From contig NZ_BALG01000476.1 in NCBI RefSeq assembly GCF_000315235.1, positions 1-52,097 on the forward strand: a DNA stretch of 52,097 bases, written 5' to 3'. Below the pieces are notes generated by a model that saw nothing but the letters and a program-made list of their open reading frames with translations, was not told the DNA's origin and did no database searches. This document shows, piece after piece, positions 44,195-52,097 of the stretch (the first letter of the stretch is position 1; each line of letters begins with the position of its first letter). This stretch comes from Paenibacillus popilliae ATCC 14706. Its GTDB lineage: Bacteria; Bacillota; Bacilli; Paenibacillales; Paenibacillaceae. The position numbers and the translations under genes are program-made.

Positions 44195-45211
44195 TTACTT
44201 TTCTCCAGAACCGACATAGATGGCGGGATCGACCGCCTCTTCGCCTTGGCGGACCTCGAAATGCAAGTGAGCGCCGGTGCTTCTGCCGGTCGAGCCCATC
44301 TTGCCGATCACCTGACCTTTACTGACCAGCTCTCCGGTACGAATGCTGCGTTCGCTGAGATGGAGGTAGCGGGTCGTTAGCGATGAACCGTGATCGATGA
44401 TAAGGTAGTTGCCCTTCATCATGTCGTAATTCGAGGCGATAACTTTGCCGTCTGCTGCGGCGTAGACGGGATCCCCCATGTCCCCTCCGATATCAAGCCC
44501 GGCATGGAACGCGCTGCTTCCATGGAATGGGTCGGAGCGGCCGCCGAATCGGGACGTAATATAGGTGCTGTCCGTCGGCCAGAAGGTAGGGGTAGAATTG
44601 AGCCGCTGCTTGAATGTCTCCGCTTGCGCCAACAGAGCGGGCATCGTCGTCATCCAGCCTTTCCATGTCGCTTCCATCCGGCGTAGCTGCTGATGCGTAT
44701 CAGCCACGGTATTCGATGGCGCCGTTAGCGGATGAAGGCGAAGATCGGGAGGTGCGTCATCGGACAGCGCCTGAATATATTCACCGCCGACGGGAAGTCG
44801 GCCGGCTTCGCCCAGCGAGTAGGTCTTGCCGGAGGAAGAGCCTTCCGCGGACGGTATCGCTTCACCCGAGGCGCGCAAGTAGTGCTGCAGCTGCAGTTCC
44901 CACTGCGCCACTTGATCCATTCGATCCTTCATCTGGTTCGATTCGGTCATCAGTGCCGATAATTGGCGGCGGGAGGTTGCAAGCTGCTCCTGCTTCTCCG
45001 TTATCTCCGATTCCAGCTTCGCCTGCTGCGCGCGTATGGTGTTCAACGACGCCGTCTGGGCGATGACAAGAGTTATCGCTGCCGTGATCGATACCATGAT
45101 CGCGATGCCGGCAACCGTGATGAGCAGCGCTGGAATACTGAACTGAACTGCCGGTCGGTCAGCCCCGCGAATCAGCATCCATGTCCAACGCTTGCTGCGC
45201 TTCATAGCCAT
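44195..45211 (-). CDS. M23-family peptidase, membrane-anchored
   Basis: 338 residues from the ATG at 45211, about 10 bases after aggagg; a further upstream start adds 19 unlikely residues. Cytoplasmic basic start, one membrane helix (LLITVAGIAIMVSITAAITL), a coiled coil (about 65-120, QAKLESEITEKQEQLATSRR), then the LytM/M23 domain with FHAGLDIGGDMGDPVYAAADG, DHGSSLTTRYLHLS and STGAHLHFEVR: metal ligands H, D and HxH all present. A peptidoglycan endopeptidase likely positioned by the bactofilin behind it. Confidence 0.92.
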   Translation of the reverse strand: MAMKRSKRWTWMLIRGADRPAVQFSIPALLITVAGIAIMVSITAAITLVIAQTASLNTIRAQQAKLESEITEKQEQLATSRRQLSALMTESNQMKDRMDQVAQWELQLQHYLRASGEAIPSAEGSSSGKTYSLGEAGRLPVGGEYIQALSDDAPPDLRLHPLTAPSNTVADTHQQLRRMEATWKGWMTTMPALLAQAETFKQRLNSTPTFWPTDSTYITSRFGGRSDPFHGSSAFHAGLDIGGDMGDPVYAAADGKVIASNYDMMKGNYLIIDHGSSLTTRYLHLSERSIRTGELVSKGQVIGKMGSTGRSTGAHLHFEVRQGEEAVDPAIYVGSGEK

Positions 45212-45403
45212 ATTGCCATAGCCTCCTGAGATGGATATAGAAAATCGGGAAAACGGAACGCTCTCCATATAACACTCCTATTGTACATGAGGCGTAGTAA
45301 AAAGTAACCAACTTCTTGGAAAATTTTCATGATTGTTCACGATATATACGAATATTTGTCTTTCAGGGCGCTTATCATTTCTCATTCCCTCTTCAGCGGC
45401 CAC

Positions 45404-45432
45404 TTATAATGCACCCGGCAAAGGGTAATACT
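45404..45432 (+). promoter_or_regulatory. Possible sigma-F-type promoter of lonB
   Basis: TTATA (45404-45408) and GGGTAATACT (45423-45432) with a 14-base gap loosely fit the sigma-F pattern. B. subtilis lonB is a sigma-F gene. Weak match. Confidence 0.3.
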
Positions 45433-45493
45433 ACCAAGTATTGAACTTTACCGGATTTCTTGCGCCATGGGGCCGCTACGGGAGGATGAAACG

Positions 45494-47224
45494 ATGAACG
45501 TAAGTATTATTTTGATGTTGATTAACGCGTTTTTTGCCGTTGTAATCGGGATATATTTCTGGAATCTGCTGCGGAACCAGAAGGGCAACCGGACGGCTGT
45601 CGACCGCGAATCGAAAAAGGAGATGGATAAGCTGAATAAGCTGCGCTCCATTTCGCTGACCAAGCCGTTGACGGAGAAGACGAGACCGACCTCGCTGAAC
45701 GATATCGTCGGACAGCGTGACGGATTGAAGGCGCTCAAAGCCGCGCTGTGCAGCTCCAATCCCCAGCATGTCATCGTGTACGGCCCGCCCGGCGTCGGGA
45801 AGACGGCGGCGGCCCGCGTCGTGCTGGAGGAGGCAAAAAAGAATCCAAGCTCTCCATTTACGAAGGAAGCCAAATTCACGGAGATCGATGCGACGACCGC
45901 CCGGTTCGACGAGCGGGGAATCGCCGATCCGCTGATCGGTTCCGTTCATGACCCGATCTATCAGGGAGCTGGAGCGATGGGCGTCGCCGGCATTCCCCAG
46001 CCGAAGCCGGGCGCGGTTACGAAGGCGCATGGGGGCATGCTGTTCATCGATGAGATCGGCGAGCTGCATCCCATTCAGATGAACAAGCTGCTGAAGGTGC
46101 TGGAGGATCGGAAAGTGTTTCTGGAAAGCGCCTATTATCATTCGGAGGATTCCAATATTCCGACTTATATCCATGATATATTTCAAAACGGCCTTCCGGC
46201 CGATTTCCGCCTCGTCGGCGCAACGACGCGTTCACCGCAGGAGCTGCCTCCTGCGCTGCGTTCGCGTTGCATGGAGGTCTATTTCCGCCCGCTGTTGCCT
46301 GCGGAAATTGAATCGATTGCCGAGCATGCGATGCGCAAAATCGGATTTCCGCCGTCCGAAGCTGCGGTCAATATGGTGAAGCGCTATGCCACGAACGGTC
46401 GGGAAGCGGTTAACATGATCCAGCTCGCAGCGGGACTGGCGATATCGGAGGGACGCTCGGCCATTGAAGGCGCCGATGTGGAATGGGTCGCGAACAGCAG
46501 CCAGATTCCGCCGCGTCCGGACCGGAAGGTGCCTTCTGAGCCGCAGATTGGCCTGGTGAATGGGTTGGCCGTCTACGGGCCGAGCATGGGCGCGCTGCTG
46601 GAGATCGAGGTGAATGCGATTCGGGTCAAAAACGGCGCCGGCACCTATACGATTACCGGCGTTGTCGATGAAGAGGAGCTGGGTGGCGGAAGCCGAACCC
46701 TGCGCCGCAAAAGCATGGCCAAAGGCTCGGTGGAAAATGTGCTTACGGTGCTGTGCAGCCTTGGCTACGAACCGTCCAATTACAATTTGCATATCAATTT
46801 CCCAGGAGGATCGCCGGTTGACGGCCCGTCGGCCGGGGTAGCGATGGTCGTCGCTATCGCGTCCTCGATGAACCAGTGGCCGGTAGACAACAAATTGGCG
46901 ATGACCGGGGAGATTAGCATCCATGGCCGGGTCAAGCCGGTTGGCGGCGTACTGGCGAAGGTGGAAGCAGCCTTCCAGGCAGGGGCGACACGCGTGCTTA
47001 TCCCGAAGGAGAATTGGATGGAAATATTCACCAAGCTGGAGGGGGGGCTGCAGGTCGTTCCGATCGAGCATGTGGACGAAGCATTCGCTCACACCTTCGG
47101 CCATGTGATGGAAGAAGGGACGCATGCCGTGGCGAAGCCTTATGAACGGGCAGCGGGGGCGGCGATGCCGCTGCTTCATGCGGAAGCGTCCGAGAAAGGA
47201 GCCCATCCTGAATCGAAGGGATGA
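45494..47224 (+). CDS. lonB: ATP-dependent protease LonB
   Basis: 576 residues from the ATG at 45494 after gggaggatg. One N-terminal membrane helix (IILMLINAFFAVVIGIYFW), Walker A GPPGVGKT at 97-104, Walker B GGMLFIDEIGEL, and the Ser-Lys dyad protease domain (NFPGGSPVDGPSAGVAM with the Ser; GRVKPVGGVLAKVEAA with the Lys). It lacks the long N-terminal substrate domain of LonA. LonB acts in the forespore in Bacillus. Precedes lonA as in B. subtilis. Confidence 0.96.
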   Translation: MNVSIILMLINAFFAVVIGIYFWNLLRNQKGNRTAVDRESKKEMDKLNKLRSISLTKPLTEKTRPTSLNDIVGQRDGLKALKAALCSSNPQHVIVYGPPGVGKTAAARVVLEEAKKNPSSPFTKEAKFTEIDATTARFDERGIADPLIGSVHDPIYQGAGAMGVAGIPQPKPGAVTKAHGGMLFIDEIGELHPIQMNKLLKVLEDRKVFLESAYYHSEDSNIPTYIHDIFQNGLPADFRLVGATTRSPQELPPALRSRCMEVYFRPLLPAEIESIAEHAMRKIGFPPSEAAVNMVKRYATNGREAVNMIQLAAGLAISEGRSAIEGADVEWVANSSQIPPRPDRKVPSEPQIGLVNGLAVYGPSMGALLEIEVNAIRVKNGAGTYTITGVVDEEELGGGSRTLRRKSMAKGSVENVLTVLCSLGYEPSNYNLHINFPGGSPVDGPSAGVAMVVAIASSMNQWPVDNKLAMTGEISIHGRVKPVGGVLAKVEAAFQAGATRVLIPKENWMEIFTKLEGGLQVVPIEHVDEAFAHTFGHVMEEGTHAVAKPYERAAGAAMPLLHAEASEKGAHPESKG

Positions 47225-47234
47225 GGACAGGAAG

Positions 47235-47264
47235 TTGGAGTTTTGCTTGAACATTTGATAAAAT
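47235..47264 (+). promoter_or_regulatory. Candidate sigma-A promoter of lonA
   Basis: TTGGAG (47235-47240), 18-base spacer, TAAAAT (47259-47264), 50 bases before the lonA start. This gives lonA expression independent of lonB. Confidence 0.5.
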
Positions 47265-47313
47265 ATTGGTTACATGTGAATTTACAACAAGTATAACCAT
47301 GGGGGTGCGATCG

Positions 47314-49650
47314 ATGGGGCTCAAACCTATAAAAAGTCGGCGTCTGCCTCTTCTGCCGTTGAGAGGATTGCTCGTATACCCGAGCATGGTGCTTCATCTT
47401 GATGTCGGGCGTGACAAATCGGTCAAGGCGCTAGAGCAGGCCATGATGGAGGATCAGATGCTGCTGCTGTGCTCCCAGGCCGAGGTGAGCATCGAAGAGC
47501 CGTCTCAGGAAGACATCTTTCGCATTGGAACGATAGCCAAGGTGCGCCAAATGCTGCGTCTGCCGAACAGCACCATCCGGGTGCTGGTCGAAGGCGTGGA
47601 GCGTGCGGAAATCGCAGAATATGTGCCGAATGACGAATATTACGAGGTCAACGCGATTCCGCTGCATGATGAAGATCATGATCCTTCATCCGAGACGGAA
47701 GCCTTGATGCGGATGGTATTGACGCAGTTCGAGGACTATGTCCACATGTCGAAGAAAGTAACGCCGGAGACGCTGTCGGCCGTGACCGATATCGCGGAGC
47801 CGGGGCGTCTGGCCGATGTCATCGCCAGTCATCTCCCGTTGAAGATGAAGGATAAGCAGGAACTGCTTGAGACCGTCTCTGCCGCCGAGAGGTTGAACAA
47901 GCTGCTCCACATGCTGAACAACGAGAGCGAAGTGCTTGAACTGGAAAAAAAGATCAACCAGCGCGTAAAGAAGCAGATGGAGAAGACACAGAAGGAATAT
48001 TATTTGCGGGAGCAGATGAAGGCGATTCAGAAGGAGCTCGGCGACAAGGAAGGGCGTGCCGGCGAGATCGAGGAGTTGCGTTCGCAGTTGGCTGAACTGG
48101 AAGCTCCCGATAAGGTGAAGGACAAAATCCAGAAGGAAATCGATCGACTGGAGAAGATGCCTTCCACTTCGGCGGAAGGATCGGTAATCCGCAACTATAT
48201 TGACTGGTTATTCCTTATTCCATGGTCCAAGCGCACGGAAGACGATCTTGATCTCCACAAGGCGGAATCCATCTTGGATGAAGATCATTACGGGCTCGAC
48301 AAGCCGAAGGAGCGGGTGCTGGAGTATTTGGCCGTGCAGAAGATGGTGAAGCGGATGAAGGGTCCGATCTTGTGTCTGGTCGGCCCTCCGGGTGTCGGGA
48401 AGACCTCGCTTGCCCGCTCCATCGCCAAGTCGCTCGGGCGCCAGTTCATTCGCATCTCGCTGGGCGGTGTGCGCGATGAAGCGGAAATCCGCGGCCATCG
48501 GCGCACCTATGTGGGCGCGATGCCGGGACGCATCGTGCAGGCAATGAAGAATGCAGGGACGATGAACCCGGTCCTGCTGCTGGACGAGATCGACAAGATG
48601 GCTTCCGATTTCCGCGGAGATCCGGCTTCCGCGCTGCTGGAAGTACTGGATCCGGAGCAGAACAATGCGTTCAGCGATCACTTTGTCGAACTGCCGGTCG
48701 ATTTGTCTCATGTCATGTTCGTAACGACGGCCAATGCCGTACATAATATTCCGCGTCCGCTGCTGGATCGGATGGAGATGATTTCGCTTTCGGGATATAC
48801 TGAACTGGAGAAACTCGAGATAGCGTCCCGCCATCTGCTGCCGAAGCAGAAGCGGGAGCATGGGTTAGAGGACGGGCAGTTGCATGTTGAAGAAGGGGGC
48901 GTGCGCCAGGTCATCCGGGAATATACCCGGGAAGCGGGCGTAAGGCAGCTGGAGCAGCAGTTAGCCGCGCTGTGCCGTAAAGCGGCGCGGATGATCGTAT
49001 CGGACGGCATCACGGAAGTGACGATTCAAGCCCATGAGCTAACCGACTACTTGGGCGTTCCCAAATATCGTTATGGCCTGGCGGAGCAGTATAATCAGGT
49101 GGGGACGGTCACCGGACTCGCCTGGACCGAGGTTGGCGGTGACACGCTTCATGTCGAAGTGAGCGTCGTGCCAGGCACCGGCAAGCTGCTGCTGACCGGC
49201 AAGTTGGGTGACGTGATGAAGGAATCTGCCCAGGCGGCGTTCAGCTACATCCGTTCCAGAGCCGCTGAATTTCATCTGGAATCCGATTTCCATGAGAAGG
49301 CCGACATTCATATTCACGTGCCCGAAGGAGCGATTCCGAAGGACGGCCCGTCGGCGGGGATTACGATGGCAACGGCTCTCGTCTCGGCGCTGACGAACCG
49401 CTATGTCTCGAAGGATGTAGCGATGACCGGGGAGATTACGCTCCGCGGCCGGGTTCTCCCGATCGGCGGCTTGAAGGAGAAGTCGCTTGCCGCTTTGCGT
49501 GCCGGCATTAAGACCGTTATTTATCCCGCCGAAAATAAGCGGGACTTAAACGATATACCGGAGAGTGTCCGCCAGGAGATGACATTCATACCAGCGGCGC
49601 ACATGGATGAAGTGCTGCAGCATGCCTTGCTGGAGCACAAAGTTAGTTAG
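47314..49650 (+). CDS. lonA: ATP-dependent protease La (LonA)
   Basis: 778 residues from the ATG at 47314, with gggggtg upstream. The N-terminal substrate-recognition domain ([19 protein letters not shown]), a coiled coil ([20 protein letters not shown]), Walker [12 protein letters not shown], Walker [10 protein letters not shown], and protease dyad Ser in [14 protein letters not shown] and Lys in [12 protein letters not shown]. Degrades damaged and regulatory proteins. Confidence 0.98.
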   Translation: MGLKPIKSRRLPLLPLRGLLVYPSMVLHLDVGRDKSVKALEQAMMEDQMLLLCSQAEVSIEEPSQEDIFRIGTIAKVRQMLRLPNSTIRVLVEGVERAEIAEYVPNDEYYEVNAIPLHDEDHDPSSETEALMRMVLTQFEDYVHMSKKVTPETLSAVTDIAEPGRLADVIASHLPLKMKDKQELLETVSAAERLNKLLHMLNNESEVLELEKKINQRVKKQMEKTQKEYYLREQMKAIQKELGDKEGRAGEIEELRSQLAELEAPDKVKDKIQKEIDRLEKMPSTSAEGSVIRNYIDWLFLIPWSKRTEDDLDLHKAESILDEDHYGLDKPKERVLEYLAVQKMVKRMKGPILCLVGPPGVGKTSLARSIAKSLGRQFIRISLGGVRDEAEIRGHRRTYVGAMPGRIVQAMKNAGTMNPVLLLDEIDKMASDFRGDPASALLEVLDPEQNNAFSDHFVELPVDLSHVMFVTTANAVHNIPRPLLDRMEMISLSGYTELEKLEIASRHLLPKQKREHGLEDGQLHVEEGGVRQVIREYTREAGVRQLEQQLAALCRKAARMIVSDGITEVTIQAHELTDYLGVPKYRYGLAEQYNQVGTVTGLAWTEVGGDTLHVEVSVVPGTGKLLLTGKLGDVMKESAQAAFSYIRSRAAEFHLESDFHEKADIHIHVPEGAIPKDGPSAGITMATALVSALTNRYVSKDVAMTGEITLRGRVLPIGGLKEKSLAALRAGIKTVIYPAENKRDLNDIPESVRQEMTFIPAAHMDEVLQHALLEHKVS

Positions 49651-49711
49651 CGATGAACGCCTATTTATCCTGATTGATGAATAGTCGAATATAGACGATC
49701 ACACCATCACG

Positions 49712-49745
49712 TACCGTCCGGCACCGATCCGGACGGTATTTTTCT
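49712..49745 (+). terminator. Rho-independent terminator of lonA
   Basis: Perfect 10-base stem taccgtccgg (49712-49721)/ccggacggta (49729-49738), then ttttt. Confidence 0.9.
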
Positions 49746-49915
49746 GAGTGACGGATGCTGCTGGAGGATTTCCAGCTTGCTTCGCTCGAGTATGCTAAGA
49801 TGAGTATAGCTCATGATGGATTCTCCTTGTGTGAATGGGGTGTGAGAACTTTCATTCTACACGAATCCAGCCATGAGCCATTTGTTTTTTATTTCCAGAT
49901 GGTGTCGCATTTCAT

Positions 49916-49944
49916 TTTACAATCTATCTTAGTCATGGTATATT
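49916..49944 (+). promoter_or_regulatory. Sigma-A promoter of the toxin-like gene
   Basis: TTTACA (49916-49921), 17-base spacer, TATATT (49939-49944), 49 bases before the ATG. Confidence 0.65.
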
Positions 49945-49993
49945 TAAACATGGAAACTAGAGCCAAAATTTGATGAAAAGGGAGAAATAGAAA

Positions 49994-50650
49994 ATGAAAA
50001 AAAATAGGCGTACTGCCTCAATATTTCTTGCATTTTTGATGTTTTTCCTCACAGCATCACATACCTATGCTTCGAACGCCTACATAGACAATGACACACA
50101 AATGCAACATGCGCAACAAATGTATCATCAACAAACTTTTGATGATACTAATAGTAATGATTTGTCAAAGAGAGAGAAAAGAGTTGTACCGGCAATTCCT
50201 TGGATAGGATTAGGAGCTGCAGAACTGTTAAAATGGCTTGGTGCAACGGCTGTGCTTACAACTTTAGCTAACGAAGCTTTTACATTAGCTACAGATATAG
50301 CAGATGCATTGAGCAATAGCGATAAGGAAGAAAAACCGCAATACTTTAGAGCTGCAGTTCAATACGAATTGTATGTTGGGGGTCCATTAACATTTAGTGA
50401 AGCTAAGCAGTGGTTAAGTAAAAACAAACATACTTCGGTGTGGTCCCCAAGTAAAGAAGCGGCAAAACAATTAGCAGCATCATTTGGTGGGGAACCCGAT
50501 AAACCTGAAAATCATTATGAGTCAGGGTATAGGGGAACGTATTATTATTGGCATTATCATGCTCCGGGAAGAGCAACCGGTCACATTTTTTATGGCACAG
50601 AACGTAAAGAAGGAAAAAAAAGGAACCCACATTGGAGATCTCAAGGATAG
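49994..50650 (+). CDS. Secreted toxin-like protein (218 aa)
   Basis: Start after gggagaaat. Sec signal peptide at 1-27 (FLAFLMFFLTASHTYAS). A spacer ends in the multibasic site KREKR (59-63), then a hydrophobic stretch VPAIPWIGLGAAELL ... LTTLANEAF (65-96), then a soluble C-terminal domain (114-218) with YYYWHYHAPGR and TGHIFYGTERK: His at 187, 189 and 197 and a very basic end. The layout (export signal, cleavage site, small His-containing C-terminal domain, dedicated neighbour) fits a secreted toxin, perhaps SAR2788-like. AT-rich, unlike lonA next to it. Activity unproven. Confidence 0.65.
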   Translation: MKKNRRTASIFLAFLMFFLTASHTYASNAYIDNDTQMQHAQQMYHQQTFDDTNSNDLSKREKRVVPAIPWIGLGAAELLKWLGATAVLTTLANEAFTLATDIADALSNSDKEEKPQYFRAAVQYELYVGGPLTFSEAKQWLSKNKHTSVWSPSKEAAKQLAASFGGEPDKPENHYESGYRGTYYYWHYHAPGRATGHIFYGTERKEGKKRNPHWRSQG

Positions 50651-50785
50651 TAAGGGCAAATAAACAGAAAGTAAGCGTTTATGTTCACCTTTCTTACAAA
50701 GGGTTGCCCGTAAAATGATGGGCTAGTTCAAATTACTTATTGGCTCTAGTTTCCTAGTTTAAAAATAAGAAGGAGATGATTGTAG

Positions 50786-51370
50786 ATGCAGCTTGATATA
50801 AATAAACTGTATGAAACATACCTGGATTTACATATCCCTAATCCGTTTACGTTAGCACAAATCGGCGAAAGATTAATAAAACAATACGCGGCAACACAAA
50901 TAACCAAAGAAAAATTTATTGAATTATATGACCCTAGTTTCCCTAAAGATCCCTATGCAGATTTTCATACTGTCGCTACCGTCTATATTTTTCGTGATGA
51001 AGAAGGAATGAAAAAACTGCTTACCCTTGACTCCCCCGATGAAAAAAAATCATTTTACGAAGATATTAACATTTATCATAGCTGTAATCTTATACTTAAT
51101 TCAGAAGATCAAGTCTATGTGTCAGGTGGAACCACACAAATAGGAACAAAATTATTATGTCTTGAAACAGATATCTTTTGGGGAGTGGATGAGGAAGAGG
51201 CAGTTCTAGGAAACGTAAGATTTGAAAGCTACTTAAAAGCATTATACTTAGTTGGATATATACAATTTGAAAATGATCCACTCATTGAAAAAGCTCGTCA
51301 ACGATATAGGGAAGGTTACCGGTTACAAAGGTTTGGGACTCAAACCGGTAACAATACAAAATTTCTGTAA
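50786..51370 (+). CDS. Putative immunity protein, copy 1 (194 aa)
   Basis: Start after aagaaggagatg. Soluble, acidic, no signal: NPFTLAQIGERLIKQY, FHTVATVYIFRDEEGMKKLL, VSGGTTQIGTKLLCLETDIF and a C-terminal helix. No family recognised. It stands 135 bases after the toxin-like gene and is tandemly duplicated just downstream, the usual pattern of immunity genes. Role is inferred from context only. Confidence 0.6.
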   Translation: MQLDINKLYETYLDLHIPNPFTLAQIGERLIKQYAATQITKEKFIELYDPSFPKDPYADFHTVATVYIFRDEEGMKKLLTLDSPDEKKSFYEDINIYHSCNLILNSEDQVYVSGGTTQIGTKLLCLETDIFWGVDEEEAVLGNVRFESYLKALYLVGYIQFENDPLIEKARQRYREGYRLQRFGTQTGNNTKFL

Positions 51371-51427
51371 AATGGGTTCGAAGTTTTTATGTTACATGAT
51401 AAAAAAAGAAGATGGAGATGATTTTAT

Positions 51428-52097
51428 ATGCAGCTTGATATAAATAAACTGTATGAAAAGTACCTGACTCTACATATCCCTAATCCGTTTACGCTAGCAC
51501 AAATCGGCGCAAGATTAATAAAACAATATGCGGCAAAACAAATAACCAAACATAAATTTATTGAATGTTATGACCCTAGTTTCCCTAAAGACCCTTATGC
51601 AGATTTTCATACTGTCGTTACCGTTTATATTTTTCGTGATCAAGAAGGAATGAAAAAACTGCTTACCCTTGATTCCCCCGATGAGAAAATATCTTTTTAC
51701 AAAAATATTAACAGGCCTTATAGACATGGCTGTAATCTTATACTTAATTCAGATGATTGTTTTTGGCAATCGAAAAGTGCCGAGTTTTGCAGCCAAGCAA
51801 TTTTATCAATATACAGCAACAAGTAAGGTTTATGCATAGGTTTGACATGGAGCCTCTATGGGCATGATTCCCTGCGAAGGGGCGAAGCCACAGGCTTCGC
51901 AGAGACCAGTAAGCCTATCATGCCCATCACTCCATATCAAACCAGGCTACTTTTACTGCATAAGCAATTGCTGCAAAACTGAGCACATCTACCCTGCAAC
52001 AAACAGATGATCAAGTATATATGTCAGGTGGCACAACACAAATAGGCACAAAATTATTATCCCTTGAAACAAAAATCTTTATGGGAATTGATGAAGA
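51428..52097 (+). pseudogene. Putative immunity protein, copy 2, split by a MITE, 3' partial
   Basis: The first ~110 residues are nearly the same as copy 1 (MQLDINKLYEKYLTLHIPNP; FHTVVTVYIFRDQEGMKKLL). The reading then enters inserted DNA at 51758 and gains an unrelated tail (WQSKSAEFCSQAILSIYSNK), stopping at 51824-51826. Beyond the insert, from 52004, the lost continuation reappears: QVYMSGGTTQIGTKLLSLET, matching copy 1, and runs off the window. A 132-residue truncated product could still be made. Confidence 0.8.
51758..52003. mobile_element. 246-bp MITE-like hairpin element
   Basis: Flanked by an 8-bp direct repeat cagatgat (51750-51757 and 52004-52011), one copy of which corresponds to the uninterrupted site in copy 1. 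Ends form an imperfect inverted repeat with a shared gagttttgcagc-like core (left about 51775-51792, right about 51971-51985). The inside is a long palindrome: ggtttgacatggag/ctccatatcaaacc and atgggcatgat/atcatgcccat, with a tip gcgaagcc-aca-ggcttcgc at 51883-51901. No coding capacity. Probably moved by a transposase elsewhere. Confidence 0.8.

Noticed and set aside
49755-49973. 72-residue open frame between lonA and the toxin-like gene
   Set aside because: It lies over the toxin gene's promoter and has no ribosome site.

Overview
The window reads as a chromosome segment of an endospore-forming, moderately GC-rich Firmicute. Gene content and order point to Paenibacillus or a close relative: gerE, gerM, a YhcN/YlaJ lipoprotein, lonB, a CgeB-type protein, an SpsI/SpsJ-like sugar-nucleotide pair, and a repeat protein ending in the WIAG-type tail common in that genus. 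Nothing outside the sequence was consulted; names rest on recognised motifs, lengths and gene order.

Layout. 1-1736: the 3' part of a giant repeat protein, open in one frame through 23 tandem 60-bp units. 1768-2340: a decayed IS1182-type element. 2549-13274: a glycosylation cluster of two GT2 paralogues, dTDP-glucose synthesis (rfbA, rfbB), a GT-D enzyme, another GT2, three small helical proteins, a tiny Arg-rich protein, a CgeB-like protein and a GT4. Most of these carry Arg-rich tracts, and four carry a run of glycines spaced four residues apart. 13424-17666: a GldA/F/G-type ABC system with a DUF4340 protein. 17919-19500: a repeat-expanded sporulation lipoprotein and gerE behind a good sigma-K-like promoter. 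19831-22604 (minus): an rpiR-nagB-nagA operon. 22748-27170: an AraC regulator divergent from a sugar isomerase/oxidoreductase operon that ends in a broken thuA. 27377-29947: a methyltransferase, an MBL hydrolase and a PgpA-like protein. 30187-34934: gerM-rph-rdgB, a metY fragment and an AsnO-like asnB. 35132-37448: small genes, an AT-rich accessory patch and tRNA-Arg(UCU). 37917-49650: a YsoA-position gene, tig, clpP, clpX, ispG, a reverse-strand bactofilin/M23 pair, lonB and lonA. 49994-52097: an AT-rich island with a secreted toxin-like protein and a tandemly duplicated, probably immunity, gene whose second copy is split by a 246-bp MITE.

How it fits together. The order gerE ... gerM-rph-rdgB ... 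ysoA-tig-clpX-lonB-lonA known from Bacillus subtilis is kept here as a broken backbone, with metabolic and accessory modules inserted between its pieces. Several genes (gerE, gerM, lonB, cgeB, YhcN, asnO-like) belong to sporulation. I therefore infer that the glycosylation cluster decorates the spore surface and that its Arg-rich/glycine-repeat modules hold the enzymes or small proteins at a common site.

The most interesting unexplained items are the shared Arg-rich plus GxxxG module, the three-gene set of small helical proteins inside the same cluster, and the toxin/immunity island with its hairpin MITE.
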